Below, in pieces: positions 52,838-61,726 of a stretch of 64,000 nucleotides of DNA; the stretch's first letter is position 1; each line of letters starts with the position of its first letter. Under the pieces are notes generated by a model, which had not been told where the DNA came from, searched no databases, and worked only from the letters and a program-made list of their open reading frames with translations. The stretch comes from Micrococcus endophyticus (GTDB taxonomy: Bacteria > Actinomycetota > Actinomycetes > Actinomycetales > Micrococcaceae): NCBI RefSeq assembly GCF_014205115.1, contig NZ_JACHMW010000001.1:1674001-1738000 (forward strand). Direction: 5' to 3'. The translations under genes and the position numbers were made by a program.

Positions 52838-55168
52838 TCAGCGATCGGTCCCCGCGCCCGGGTGCGGCTGCAGCCACAGGGTGGTCAGCGCCGGCACGTT
52901 CACCGTCAGATGGGCCGGCTGCCCCTGCCACTGACCCGGCTCCGCGGTCAGCACCTCGGACTGCCCGGTCTGCTCCCGCCAGCCGTCCCCGTGGAAGTCG
53001 GTGGCGTCGGTGTCCAGGACCACGGTCCACTCCCCCGCGCCCGGCACCCCCACCCGCAGCCCCTGCCGGGGCGACCCCGAGAGGTTCGTGATGCACAGCA
53101 GCGGGGCGCCCCCCGGCTCGGCGGCGGACACCGCGGCGCCGTCGTCGTCGATGCGGGCCTCCGGCACCACGCGCTCGGCGGGATGCCGCAGGAAGACGAG
53201 GGTGTTGCCGTCGGCGTCCCCGCCGTCCACCCACTCGAATCCGGCCGGGCTGTGGTCCTGGGACCACAGGGCCGGCTTGCTGCGATACAGGGCGTTGAGC
53301 TCGCGGACCGTCAGCTGCACGCCGCGGTGCGACTCGTCCCAGGAGACCGGCCAGTCCAGGCCCTCCGCTTCGGACCACTCGCTCGGCTGGCCGTACTCGC
53401 CGCCCATGAACAGCAGCTGCTTGCCCGGATGCGCCCACATGTAGCCGTAGTAGGCGCGCAGGGTGGCCAGCTGGTGCCGGCGGTCACCGGGGATGCGGGT
53501 GAGCAGGGACCCCTTGCCGTGCACCACCTCGTCATGGGACAGCGGCAACACGTAGTTCTCCGAGTAGGCGTAGACCATCGAGAAGGTCCACTGCCCGTGG
53601 TGCCAGCGCCGGTTCACCGGGTCCTGCGAGAGGTAGGCCAGCGTGTCGTGCATCCAGCCCATGTTCCACTTCTTGCCGAAGCCGAGACCGCCGGCGTCCA
53701 CCGGGGCGCTCACGCCGGAGAACGCCGTGGACTCCTCCGCGATCATGTGCACGCCCGGGTGCACCCGGTACACCGTGGCGTTCACCTCGCGCAGGAAGTC
53801 GATCGCCTCGAGGTTGTGGTTGCCGCCGTGCACGTTCGGCTCCCACTGACCGTCCTCGCGGGAGTAGTCCAGGTAGAGCATCGAGGCCACGGCGTCCACG
53901 CGCAGCCCGTCGATGTGGAACTCCCCCAGCCAGTACAGGGCGTTGGCCACCAGGAAGTTGCGGACCTCGGTGCGGCCGAAGTCGAACACGTAGGTGCCCC
54001 AGTCCGGGTGCTCGCCGCGTCGCGGGTCCGCGTGCTCGTACAGGGGCGTGCCGTCGAAGCGGGCCAGCGCCCACTCGTCCTTGGGGAAGTGCGCGGGCAC
54101 CCAGTCCACGATCACGCCGATCCCTGCCCGGTGCAGCGCGTCCACGAGGTGCTTGAACTCGTCCGGGCTGCCGAACCGGGAGGTCGGCGCGTAGTAGCCG
54201 GTCACCTGGTATCCCCAGGACCCGCCGAACGGGTGCTCGGCCACCGGCAGGAACTCCACGTGCGTGAACCCCAGCCACTGCACGTACTCCACCAGCTGCT
54301 CCGCGAGCTCCCGGTAGTCCAGGCCGGGCCGCCACGAGCCCAGGTGCACCTCGTAGATGCTCAGCGGCCGCTCGTGCGGGTCCACCGTGCGGCGGCGCTC
54401 CATCCAGGTGCGGTCCTCGAACTCGTACTCGGACTCGAGCACGCGCGAGGCCGTGGCGGGCGGCACCTCGGTCCAGCGGGCCATCGGGTCCGCCTTCTGG
54501 CGCCACCGCCCGTCCCGGCCCAGGATCTCGAACTTGTAGCGGTGGCCGTGGCCGACGCCCGGCACGAGCAGCTCCCACACGCCCGAGGAGCCGAGGGAGC
54601 GCATGGCATGCCCCCGCCCGTCCCAGCCGTTGTGCTCGCCGACCACGCGCACGGCCCGCGCGTTCGGCGCCCACACGGCGAACGCGGTGCCCACGGCCTC
54701 GCCGGCCGGGGTGCGCACCACGCGCGCGCCGAGCACCTCCCACAGCCGCTCGTGCCGGCCCTCGCCGATCAGGTGCAGGTCCAGCTCGCCCAGGGTGGGC
54801 AGGTGACGGTAGGCGTCGTCCTGCTCCTGCGCCGGGCCCGTCTGACCGTCGGCGGTCTCGTACGCCACCTCGAGCCGGTAGTCGCCGGCGGCCGCCCCGG
54901 CCACCCGCGGCATCCGGGCGACACCGGCGAACACGCCGTCGTGCTCGTGGGCCAGCTCCACGCGCTCCCCGTCCCCGGTGCGCACCACGGTGACGGTGCG
55001 CGCCAGCGGGCGCAGCACGCGGTAGGTGACCGCCGCGCCGTCGGGGTGGGGGTGGGCCCCCAGCACCGCGTGCGGCTCATGGTGCCGGCCCTGCGCGACG
55101 GCGGCCAGCACCTCCGGGTCCACGGCGAGCGGGGCGACGGCGGGGCGGGAGGCGGCGGGCGTGGTCAT
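52838..55168 (-). CDS. glgB: 1,4-alpha-glucan branching enzyme GlgB
   Basis: Makes alpha-1,6 branches in glucan. 776 residues from ATG at 55168; the much longer open frame upstream is an artefact over glgE. Two N-terminal beta domains ([12 protein letters not shown]..., then CBM48-like [23 protein letters not shown]), GH13 barrel with Asp near 425 ([18 protein letters not shown]), Glu near 477 (MIAEESTAF) and Asp near 544 ([10 protein letters not shown]), and a C-terminal beta domain. It follows glgE by 41 bp, an operon for the GlgE pathway. Confidence 0.97.
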   Translation of the reverse strand: MTTPAASRPAVAPLAVDPEVLAAVAQGRHHEPHAVLGAHPHPDGAAVTYRVLRPLARTVTVVRTGDGERVELAHEHDGVFAGVARMPRVAGAAAGDYRLEVAYETADGQTGPAQEQDDAYRHLPTLGELDLHLIGEGRHERLWEVLGARVVRTPAGEAVGTAFAVWAPNARAVRVVGEHNGWDGRGHAMRSLGSSGVWELLVPGVGHGHRYKFEILGRDGRWRQKADPMARWTEVPPATASRVLESEYEFEDRTWMERRRTVDPHERPLSIYEVHLGSWRPGLDYRELAEQLVEYVQWLGFTHVEFLPVAEHPFGGSWGYQVTGYYAPTSRFGSPDEFKHLVDALHRAGIGVIVDWVPAHFPKDEWALARFDGTPLYEHADPRRGEHPDWGTYVFDFGRTEVRNFLVANALYWLGEFHIDGLRVDAVASMLYLDYSREDGQWEPNVHGGNHNLEAIDFLREVNATVYRVHPGVHMIAEESTAFSGVSAPVDAGGLGFGKKWNMGWMHDTLAYLSQDPVNRRWHHGQWTFSMVYAYSENYVLPLSHDEVVHGKGSLLTRIPGDRRHQLATLRAYYGYMWAHPGKQLLFMGGEYGQPSEWSEAEGLDWPVSWDESHRGVQLTVRELNALYRSKPALWSQDHSPAGFEWVDGGDADGNTLVFLRHPAERVVPEARIDDDGAAVSAAEPGGAPLLCITNLSGSPRQGLRVGVPGAGEWTVVLDTDATDFHGDGWREQTGQSEVLTAEPGQWQGQPAHLTVNVPALTTLWLQPHPGAGTDR

Positions 55169-55209
55169 GGGGGTTCCTGTTCTGGGCGGCGGGGCGGGGG
55201 CGGGGCGGC

Positions 55210-57309
55210 TCAGCCGTGCCGCACCACGCGCAGGACGTGGGCGGGCTCGACGTGCGGGTCCAGGCGGACGTAGGGCGTGCGGCCCCACCGCCAGCGCTGG
55301 CCCGTGAGCAGGTCCTCGACCTCGAAGGAACCGGACTCGTCCAGGTCCTCGGGGCGCAGGCGCAGCGCGGACAGGTCGAGGTCCAGGGTGGCCTCGGCGA
55401 CGTGGTGCGGGTTCACGGTGACCACCGTGATCACGGTGTCCTCGTGCGCGCCGGCGTCGGTGACGGCCTCCGCGTCGCGGTGCTCGCCCTCGGGGCGGGC
55501 CGTGCGGGTCTTGGAGAACACGAGCAGGTCCTGGTGGGTGGAGCGGTGCAGCGTCAGGTTCTGCAGGTCCCGCAGCGCCGGGTGGGCGGCGCGGATCTCG
55601 TTCAGGCGCGTCAGGTACGGGGCGAGCGAGGCGCCGGCGGCCTCCGCGCCCTCCCAGTCGCGCGGCCGGTACTCGTACTTCTCGTTGTCGATGGACTCCT
55701 CCGCGCCGGGGCGGGCCACGTGCTCGAACAGCTCGTAGCCGGCGTAGACGCCCCACAGCGGGTTGGCGAGGGCGGCGACCACCGCGCGGATCCGGAACGC
55801 GCCCGGCCCGCCGTGCTGCAGGTACTCCGTGAGGATGTCCGGGGTGTTGACGAAGAAGTTCGGCCGGTAGAAGGCCGGCGTCTCGTGGGAGATCTCCTCC
55901 AGGTACTCGGCCAGCTCGGCGGCGGTGTTCCGCCACGTGAAGTACCCGTAGGACTGCTGGAAGCCCACCGTGCCCAGGGCGTGCATCATGGCCGGGCGGG
56001 TGAAGGCCTCGGCGAGGAAGACGACGCGCGGCTCCTCGGCGCGCACGCGCGCGATCAGCCACTCCCAGAACCACAGGGGCTTGGTGTGCGGGTTGTCCAC
56101 GCGGAAGATGTGCACCCCGCGGCCCACCCAGCCCTGCACGACCTCGAGCACGGCCTGCGCCAGGCCCTCCGGGTCGTTGTCGAAGTTCAGCGGGTAGATG
56201 TCCTGGTACTTCTTGGGCGGGTTCTCCGCGTAGGCGATGGTGCCGTCCACCCGCGTGGTGAACCACTCCGGGTGCTCGGCCACCCACGGGTGGTCCGGCG
56301 AGCACTGCAGCGCCAGGTCCAGCGCCACCTCCAGCCCCTCGTCCGCGGCGGCCGCCACGAAGTCCTCGAAGTCCGCGAGGGTGCCCAGGTCCGGGTGCAC
56401 CGCGTCGTGGCCGCCCTCGGCCGCGCCGATCGCCCACGGGGAGCCCGGGTCCTGCGGACCGGCCGTCAGCGTGTTGTTGGGGCCCTTGCGGTGCGCCGTG
56501 CCGATCGGGTGGATCGGCGGCAGGTAGACCACCTGGAAGCCCATCCGGGCGACTGCCGGCAGCCGACGGGCCGCCGTCGTGAAGGTGCCCGAGGACCACG
56601 TGCCCGCGGCCTCGTCGAAGCGCGCGCCCTCGGAGCGCGGGAAGAACTCGTACCAGCCGCCGCGGCCCGCGAGCTCGCGCTGGACGTCCAGGGGCAGCAG
56701 CTCGGAGCTCGTGACGTGCTCGCGCAGCGGCCGCGCGCCCAGCACGGCGGCGAGCTCGGCCGACTCGGCCCCGGCCAGGCGCTGGGCCGGGACGAGCCCC
56801 TCGTCCGCCAGCACGCGGGCGGTCTCCTCGAACGCGGCGCGGTCCTGCGCAGAGCGCTCCGCGTCCTCGGCCGCCGCGCGGAACAGGGCGGCGCCCTCGG
56901 CCAGCATGAGCTCCACGTCGACGCCGGCGGCGAGCTTCACGGTGGCCGCGTGCAGCCAGGTGCCCACCGGGTCGTGCCAGCCCTCCACCACGAAGTGGTG
57001 CACGCCGGTCTCGGACGGGCGCAAGGTGGCGAGGAACTCGTCCAGGCCCGGGCGGCCCGGGCGCATGTGGACGCGCTGGACCTCCGCCCCGGACGGGTCG
57101 AGCAGGCGGACGGTGGCGCGCACGGCGTCGTGACCCTCGCCGAACACGGTGGCGCGGACGGGGACGTCCTCGCCCACCACGGCCTTGGCCGGGAAGCGCC
57201 CGTCCTGCACCACGGGCTGCACGCCCGTCACCGGGATGCGCCCCGTGACGGTCTGGAGGCGGACGTCGGACGCGGGGGTGCTCTGGGCGGCTTGCTTCGA
57301 GTTGCTCAC
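55210..57309 (-). CDS. glgE: Alpha-1,4-glucan:maltose-1-phosphate maltosyltransferase GlgE
   Basis: Extends alpha-1,4-glucan with maltosyl units from maltose 1-phosphate. 699 residues from a GTG ([10 protein letters not shown]...). Order: N-terminal dimer domain ([27 protein letters not shown]), helical bundle, GH13 barrel with [17 protein letters not shown] (nucleophile Asp near 404) and [10 protein letters not shown] (Glu near 431), [17 protein letters not shown] loop and [11 protein letters not shown], all GlgE hallmarks, then a C-terminal beta domain. TreS and maltokinase, which supply the substrate, are not in the window. Confidence 0.97.
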   Translation of the reverse strand: MSNSKQAAQSTPASDVRLQTVTGRIPVTGVQPVVQDGRFPAKAVVGEDVPVRATVFGEGHDAVRATVRLLDPSGAEVQRVHMRPGRPGLDEFLATLRPSETGVHHFVVEGWHDPVGTWLHAATVKLAAGVDVELMLAEGAALFRAAAEDAERSAQDRAAFEETARVLADEGLVPAQRLAGAESAELAAVLGARPLREHVTSSELLPLDVQRELAGRGGWYEFFPRSEGARFDEAAGTWSSGTFTTAARRLPAVARMGFQVVYLPPIHPIGTAHRKGPNNTLTAGPQDPGSPWAIGAAEGGHDAVHPDLGTLADFEDFVAAAADEGLEVALDLALQCSPDHPWVAEHPEWFTTRVDGTIAYAENPPKKYQDIYPLNFDNDPEGLAQAVLEVVQGWVGRGVHIFRVDNPHTKPLWFWEWLIARVRAEEPRVVFLAEAFTRPAMMHALGTVGFQQSYGYFTWRNTAAELAEYLEEISHETPAFYRPNFFVNTPDILTEYLQHGGPGAFRIRAVVAALANPLWGVYAGYELFEHVARPGAEESIDNEKYEYRPRDWEGAEAAGASLAPYLTRLNEIRAAHPALRDLQNLTLHRSTHQDLLVFSKTRTARPEGEHRDAEAVTDAGAHEDTVITVVTVNPHHVAEATLDLDLSALRLRPEDLDESGSFEVEDLLTGQRWRWGRTPYVRLDPHVEPAHVLRVVRHG

Positions 57310-57404
57310 GCCTCGACGCTACCCCGCACCCGCCCCGGAATGAACCATCGGGACGCCGCATGGCCACGTCCCTGAGGCGGGCTGGACCCCGTGCGTACAT
57401 GCCG

Positions 57405-57443
57405 CGAGGCCCGGCCTGCGCACGGGGCGCGGGCCGGGCCTCG
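57405..57443 (-). terminator. Distal terminator of the ABC importer operon
   Basis: 12-bp perfect arms CGAGGCCCGGCC (57405-57416) and 57432-57443, 15-nt loop, second of two tandem hairpins after the ATPase gene. Confidence 0.65.
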
Positions 57444-57449
57444 GGACGA

Positions 57450-57482
57450 CGGCGGCCGCCTCCGGAGGGAGGGCGGCCGCCG
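57450..57482 (-). terminator. Proximal terminator of the ABC importer operon
   Basis: 11-bp perfect arms CGGCGGCCGCC (57450-57460) and 57472-57482, 11-nt loop, 13 bp after the ATPase stop. Confidence 0.75.
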
Positions 57483-57495
57483 CCGGCGGCGCGGG

Positions 57496-58287
57496 TCAGG
57501 ACAGCATGGTCTTGTCGTCCACCACGGCGCCCTTGATCTTGGCGAACTCTGCGAGCAGGTCCGCCGGGGTCCGCCCGGCCTTCTGCGCCTCGTCCAGCTC
57601 CAGGATGATCCGGCCGTCGTGCATCATGATCAGCCGGTTGCCCACCTCGAGGGCCTGGGACATGTTGTGCGTGACCATCAGGGTGGTCAGCCGGTGCTCC
57701 GCCACCACCTGCTGGGTGAGGCGGGTGACCAGCTCGGCGCGCGAGGGATCCAGCGCGGCCGTGTGCTCGTCCAGCAGCAGGATCTTCGGGCCGGAGAACG
57801 TGGCCATGAGCAGGCTCAGGGCCTGGCGCTGGCCGCCCGAGAGCAGGCCCACCTTCGCGGTGAGGCGGTCCTCGAGGCCGAGCTCGAGCTTCGTGAGCTC
57901 CTCGCGGAACAGGCCGCGCCGGGACCGGGAGACGCCGCGGGCCAGGCCGCGCGTGTGCCCACGGCGCCAGGCCAGCGCCATGTTCTCCTCGATGGTCAGG
58001 TTCGGGGCCGTGCCTGCCGTCGGGTCCTGGAACACGCGGCCGATCCACGCCGCGCGGCGGTGGTCCGCCATGCGGGTCACGTCCTTGCCGGACACCTTCA
58101 CGGTGCCCGTGTCCGGCAGCAGCTTGCCGGCGATCGTGTTCAGGATCGTGGACTTGCCGGCGCCGTTCGAGCCGATCACGGTGACGAAGTCGCCCTCGGC
58201 CAGGTGCAGGTCGATGCCCTGGAGCGCGCGGCGCTCGTTGACGGTGTTGGGAAAGAAGGTCTTGGAGACCTGCGAGATCTCAAGCAC
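57496..58287 (-). CDS. ABC importer ATP-binding protein (TrpZ-like)
   Basis: 263 residues from a GTG that overlaps the permease stop by 8 nt. Walker [10 protein letters not shown] (39-47), Q-loop VFQDPTAGT, signature LLSGGQRQ (about 148-155), Walker [13 protein letters not shown] and switch His (MVTHNM). The FQDP-T-GT pattern and the company of a permease/lipoprotein pair resemble TrpXYZ/YnjD-type importers rather than classic amino-acid systems. Last gene of a three-gene operon. Confidence 0.93.
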   Translation of the reverse strand: MLEISQVSKTFFPNTVNERRALQGIDLHLAEGDFVTVIGSNGAGKSTILNTIAGKLLPDTGTVKVSGKDVTRMADHRRAAWIGRVFQDPTAGTAPNLTIEENMALAWRRGHTRGLARGVSRSRRGLFREELTKLELGLEDRLTAKVGLLSGGQRQALSLLMATFSGPKILLLDEHTAALDPSRAELVTRLTQQVVAEHRLTTLMVTHNMSQALEVGNRLIMMHDGRIILELDEAQKAGRTPADLLAEFAKIKGAVVDDKTMLS

Positions 58288-59227
58288 GGGTCTGCTCCTC
58301 TGCGGTGGCGGCGGGCGTGGCGGTCGCGGGCGTCTCCGCCTGCGCGGGGGCCGCCGTCGACTTCGACCGCAGGCTGAGCCGCTTGGCGAGGCCGAAGCGG
58401 GGCAGCAGCAGCGCGAGGACCACGAGAGCCGCGGAGATCAGCTTCATGTCGTTCGGGCTCAGGCCGGCGTTGAGGGCCGCCTGGATGATCAGGCGGTAGA
58501 GCACGGCGCCGACGATCACGGCGAAGGTCGCCCAGAAGACCGTGCGCTGGCCGAAGACGGCCTGGCCCACGATCACCGAGGCGAGGCCCACGAGGATGAG
58601 GCCGATGCCCATGGAGATGTCCGCGAAGCCCTGGTACATGGCCAGCAGGGAGCCGCCGAGGGCCACGAGGCCGTTGGAGATCATCAGGCCGAGGATCTTC
58701 ATGCGGTCCGTGGAGACGCCGTAGGAGCGGATCATCTCCTCGTTGTCGCCGGTGGCCTGCAGGGACAGGCCCAGGTCCGTGTGCAGGAACCAGTCCAGGA
58801 TCATCTTGAGCACGAACACGCCCAGGAAGAGCACCAGGACCGAGCCCCAGTTGCGGGCCAGGCCCATGTCTCCCAGCCACGAGAACAGGGTGTCCTGGCC
58901 CAGCAGTGGGATGTTGGCCTTGTCCATGATCCGCAGGTTGATCGAGTAGAGCGCGATCATCGTGAGGATGCCGGCCAGCAGGCCGTCGATCTTGCCCTTG
59001 GTGTGGAGCAGGCCGGTGACCAGGCCCGCGAGGGTGCCGGCCACGAACGCGGCCACCATGGCCAGGGGCACCGGCGTGCCGCCGGTGATGAGCACGGCGG
59101 CCGTGGCGGCGCCGGTGGTGAACGAGCCGTCCACCGTGAGGTCGGGGAAGTCGAGGATGCGGAAGGTCAGGTACACGCCGAGCGCGACGACGGCGTAGAT
59201 CAGACCCAGTTCCACTGCGGTGAGCAT
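58280..59227 (-). CDS. ABC importer permease (TrpY-like)
   Basis: 315 residues from ATG. About eight hydrophobic segments; opens with VELGLIYAVVALGVYLTFRILDFPDLTVDGSF, the signature of branched-chain-type (LivH/BPD_transp_2) permeases used by the DUF534/TrpXYZ importers. Ends in an Ala/Thr/Pro-rich cytosolic tail. It lies 131 bp after the lipoprotein gene, with a long hairpin in between, and overlaps the ATPase gene. Confidence 0.92.
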   Translation of the reverse strand: MLTAVELGLIYAVVALGVYLTFRILDFPDLTVDGSFTTGAATAAVLITGGTPVPLAMVAAFVAGTLAGLVTGLLHTKGKIDGLLAGILTMIALYSINLRIMDKANIPLLGQDTLFSWLGDMGLARNWGSVLVLFLGVFVLKMILDWFLHTDLGLSLQATGDNEEMIRSYGVSTDRMKILGLMISNGLVALGGSLLAMYQGFADISMGIGLILVGLASVIVGQAVFGQRTVFWATFAVIVGAVLYRLIIQAALNAGLSPNDMKLISAALVVLALLLPRFGLAKRLSLRSKSTAAPAQAETPATATPAATAEEQTRA

Positions 59228-59297
59228 GGGGTGCCTTTCGGGCGGGTGCGAGTGCGGGGGACGACGGCGCGGCGCGGGCCGACGGGCCGTCTACGCG

Positions 59298-59341
59298 CTC
59301 CGCGGCGGCCGCGGACCGAAGCGGTCCGGGCCGCCGCGGAG
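59298..59341 (-). other. Long intercistronic hairpin between binding-protein and permease genes
   Basis: 13-bp perfect outer arms (59298-59310 with 59329-59341) and inner GGACCG/CGGTCC (59313-59318, 59322-59327) around AAG. Inside an operon such a structure may stabilise the upstream mRNA or partly terminate transcription, giving more binding protein than transporter. Confidence 0.65.
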
Positions 59342-59358
59342 GGCGGGGCGTGCGGGGG

Positions 59359-60351
59359 TCAGCCCTCGACGAGGCGGTCCGCCTCGTCCGAGAGCTCGGC
59401 GGGGATCTCGACGCCGTAGGCCTCGGCGGCCGCCGGGTTCAGCACGAGCTGCAGGTTGGCCGGGTCGGCGAAGCCCACGGCGATCTCGCCCGGGTTCGCG
59501 CCGTCCTTGAGGATCTTCACGGCCATCTCGCCGGCCTGCTTGCCGTGCGCCTTGTAGTCGATGCCGTAGGTGCCCAGGGCGCCGCGGTCCACGGAGTCGA
59601 TGTCCGCGGAGATCACGGGGATGTCGTTCTCCTCGCCGAAGCCCACGACGGTCTCGAGGGCCGAGACCACCGCGTTGTCGGTGGGCACGTAGATGCCGTC
59701 CACGTCCGAGAGGGACTGCACGCCCTGCTGGACCTCGGAGGAGTTGGTGACCGTGGCCTCCTTGATCTCGAGGCCCAGCTCCTGGCCGGCCTCCTTGGCC
59801 TGCTCCACCTGGACGGCGGAGTTGGCCTCGCCGGAGTTGTAGACGATGCCGACGGTCTTGGCGTCCGGGTTCACGTCCTTGAGCAGCTGCAGCTGCTCCT
59901 GCACGGGGTTGCGGTCCGAGACGCCGGTGACGTTGCCGCCGGGGGCCTCCTCGGACGCCACGAGCTCGGCGCCCTTCGGGTCGGTGACGGCCATGAAGAC
60001 GACCGGCTTGTCCTTGACCGCGGCGGCGGTGCCCTGGGCGGCGGGGGTGGCGATGGCGGCCACGAGGTCCACGTCGCCGTCGTTCGCGAAGGTCGAGGCG
60101 ATCGAGGTGACGGTCGCCTGCTCGCCCTGGGCGTTCTGCTCCTCGAAGGTCACCTCGAGGCCGGCGTCCGAGAACGCCTCCTTGAAGCCCTCGCGGGCGC
60201 CGTCGAGCGCCGGGTGGGAGACGAGCTGGTTGATGCCCACGGTGTACTTCTCGTCGCCGCCGGCGCCGGCGTCGCCGGAGTCCCCGCACGCGGTCAGGCC
60301 GAGGGCGGTGACGGCGAGGGCGGCGGTGAGGGTGAGTGAGCGATGCTTCAT
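59359..60351 (-). CDS. ABC importer substrate-binding lipoprotein (DUF534/TrpX-like)
   Basis: 330 residues. Lipobox LTACGDS with Cys22, so anchored outside the membrane. Type I periplasmic-binding fold: VGINQLVSHPALDGAREGFKEAF, AIATPAAQG, GIVYNSGEANSAVQVEQ, GIYVPTDNAVVSALE, VISADIDSVDRGALGTYGIDYKAHGKQAG. These match the ABC_sub_bind (DUF534) family, which includes tryptophan/tyrosine binding TrpX; the ligand here is not determined. First gene of the operon, with CRP-like boxes upstream. Confidence 0.93.
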   Translation of the reverse strand: MKHRSLTLTAALAVTALGLTACGDSGDAGAGGDEKYTVGINQLVSHPALDGAREGFKEAFSDAGLEVTFEEQNAQGEQATVTSIASTFANDGDVDLVAAIATPAAQGTAAAVKDKPVVFMAVTDPKGAELVASEEAPGGNVTGVSDRNPVQEQLQLLKDVNPDAKTVGIVYNSGEANSAVQVEQAKEAGQELGLEIKEATVTNSSEVQQGVQSLSDVDGIYVPTDNAVVSALETVVGFGEENDIPVISADIDSVDRGALGTYGIDYKAHGKQAGEMAVKILKDGANPGEIAVGFADPANLQLVLNPAAAEAYGVEIPAELSDEADRLVEG

Positions 60352-60433
60352 GAGACGGACCTCGTTCTGATGGTGCGTGGCGGGATGCGCTCGCCGACGG
60401 CAGGCCGTCGGACACAGTGGACATACTGTGCGC

Positions 60434-60472
60434 CGTGACGCGCATCACGTGCAAGCCGTGACGGCGGTCACG
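60434..60472 (-). promoter_or_regulatory. Two CRP/GlxR-like boxes in the ABC importer promoter
   Basis: Two palindromes of pattern CGTGA-N6-TCACG, at 60434-60449 and 60457-60472, with starts 23 bp apart (about two helical turns). They match the GTGA-N6-TCAC core of CRP/GlxR sites. A TTGCAC -35-like box (minus strand, 60449-60454) lies between them, and a CACAGT -10-like box at 60425-60430. Confidence 0.6.
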
Positions 60473-60583
60473 GGCCATCCTGTCAGCTGAAAGCCCGGAC
60501 CGTGGACACTCTGCTCATCTGTGAACCGGCGAGGCCGCCGTCGTCCCCGCGCGCTGCCGCGGCTCACCGCCCCCGGCGCAGAC

Positions 60584-60642
60584 ACGAGTCCCGCACAGTC
60601 GGGGTCATGCCCGCGGGCAACCCACCACTGTGCGGGACTCGT
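60584..60642. terminator. 16-bp stem hairpin after rlmB
   Basis: Perfect 16-bp arms ACGAGTCCCGCACAGT (60584-60599) and 60627-60642 with a 27-nt loop that itself contains the GCCCGCGGGC palindrome. It lies 29 bp beyond the rlmB stop on the minus strand, so probably a terminator; its size also suits a dispersed palindromic element. Confidence 0.65.
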
Positions 60643-60670
60643 CTCGCCGGCCCCGCCGAGACCTGCGTGC

Positions 60671-61654
60671 TCAGCGGCCGCCGGCGCGCTGCACGGAGAT
60701 CTCGTACAGCGAGATGCCCACGGCCATCGACGCGTTCAGCGACTCCATGTCCGAGTTGATCGGGATGGACACGATCTGCTGGCAGTGCTCCCGCACCATG
60801 CGGGACAGCCCCTTGCCCTCGGCGCCTACCACGAGCACCAGCGGCTCCGTGGCCAGGGAGAGCCCGGGCAGGGACACGTCCCCGCCGCCGTCGAGGCCCA
60901 GCACGAAGTAGCCGGCCCGGTGCAGCTCCACGAGCGTGGTGTTGAGGTTGCCTGCCTGGGCCACGGGCACGCGCGCCGCGGCGCCGGCCGAGGTGCGCCA
61001 CGCGGTGGCGGTCACGCCCACGGAGCGGCGCTCGGGCACGATCACGCCGTCCGCGTCGAACGCGGAGCCGGAGCGGATGATCGCGCCGAGGTTGCGCGGG
61101 TCCGTGATGCCGTCCAGGGCGATCAGCAGCGGCGGCGTGCGCAGGTGCCCCTTCTCGTGCTTCTCGAGGGCATCCGTGGCCAGCGTCATGGCGTCCGCGT
61201 ACTCGTACGGCGGGATCTGCAGCACGAGGCCCTGGTGGATGGCCTCGCCGGAGAGGCGGTCCAGCTCCGGCTTCGTGTTCTCCATGACCGGCACGCCCTG
61301 CTCCAGGCACAGGCGCAGGGCCTCCTTGACGCGGTCGTCCATCTCGATGCGGACGGCCACGTGCAGGGCCTTGGCCGGGATGCCGGCGCGCAGCGCCTCG
61401 ACCACGGGGTTGCGGCCGGAGACGGTCTCGTCCGTGAGCTTCGGGCGGGACGGGCGCACCGGGCCGCCCCGCTTGGCCGCGGAGCGCTCGGAGAGCTGCT
61501 TGGCGCGGTAGGCCTTGTGGTAGATCCGGTCCTCGGCCTTCGGGGTGGGGCCCTTGCCCTCGAGCGCCTTGCGGCCGTGGCCGCCGGTGCCCTTCATGGG
61601 GCCCTTCTTGCCCTTGGGCTTGCGGGAACCGCCGGAGCGGGGTGCGGTGGACAT
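60671..61654 (-). CDS. rlmB: 23S rRNA (guanosine-2'-O-)-methyltransferase RlmB-type (SpoU/TrmH family)
   Basis: 327 residues. A basic, low-complexity N-terminal extension (about 1-75, RKPKGKKGPMKG) is followed by the substrate-binding domain (SGRNPVVEALRAG) and a SPOUT methyltransferase domain with motif 1 DPRNLGAIIRS, motif 2 LVVGAEGKGLS and motif 3 MESLNASMAVGI, which form the AdoMet-binding knot. RlmB methylates a G in the 23S peptidyl-transferase region; the exact target here is inferred. Separate from neighbours by 70-300 bp. Confidence 0.93.
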   Translation of the reverse strand: MSTAPRSGGSRKPKGKKGPMKGTGGHGRKALEGKGPTPKAEDRIYHKAYRAKQLSERSAAKRGGPVRPSRPKLTDETVSGRNPVVEALRAGIPAKALHVAVRIEMDDRVKEALRLCLEQGVPVMENTKPELDRLSGEAIHQGLVLQIPPYEYADAMTLATDALEKHEKGHLRTPPLLIALDGITDPRNLGAIIRSGSAFDADGVIVPERRSVGVTATAWRTSAGAAARVPVAQAGNLNTTLVELHRAGYFVLGLDGGGDVSLPGLSLATEPLVLVVGAEGKGLSRMVREHCQQIVSIPINSDMESLNASMAVGISLYEISVQRAGGR

Positions 61655-61726
61655 GGCGGGGACTCCTGCGTGCCGGGGACGGGGTCGACGCGCTCGGGCG
61701 CGTCGGATCGGCCTCCAGTCTAGGTG

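Noticed and set aside
55169-58048. Upstream extension of the glgB frame to 1736 codons
   Set aside because: Overlaps glgE and the ABC ATPase in a different frame with Arg/Gly/Pro-rich nonsense composition; real start is the ATG at 55168.
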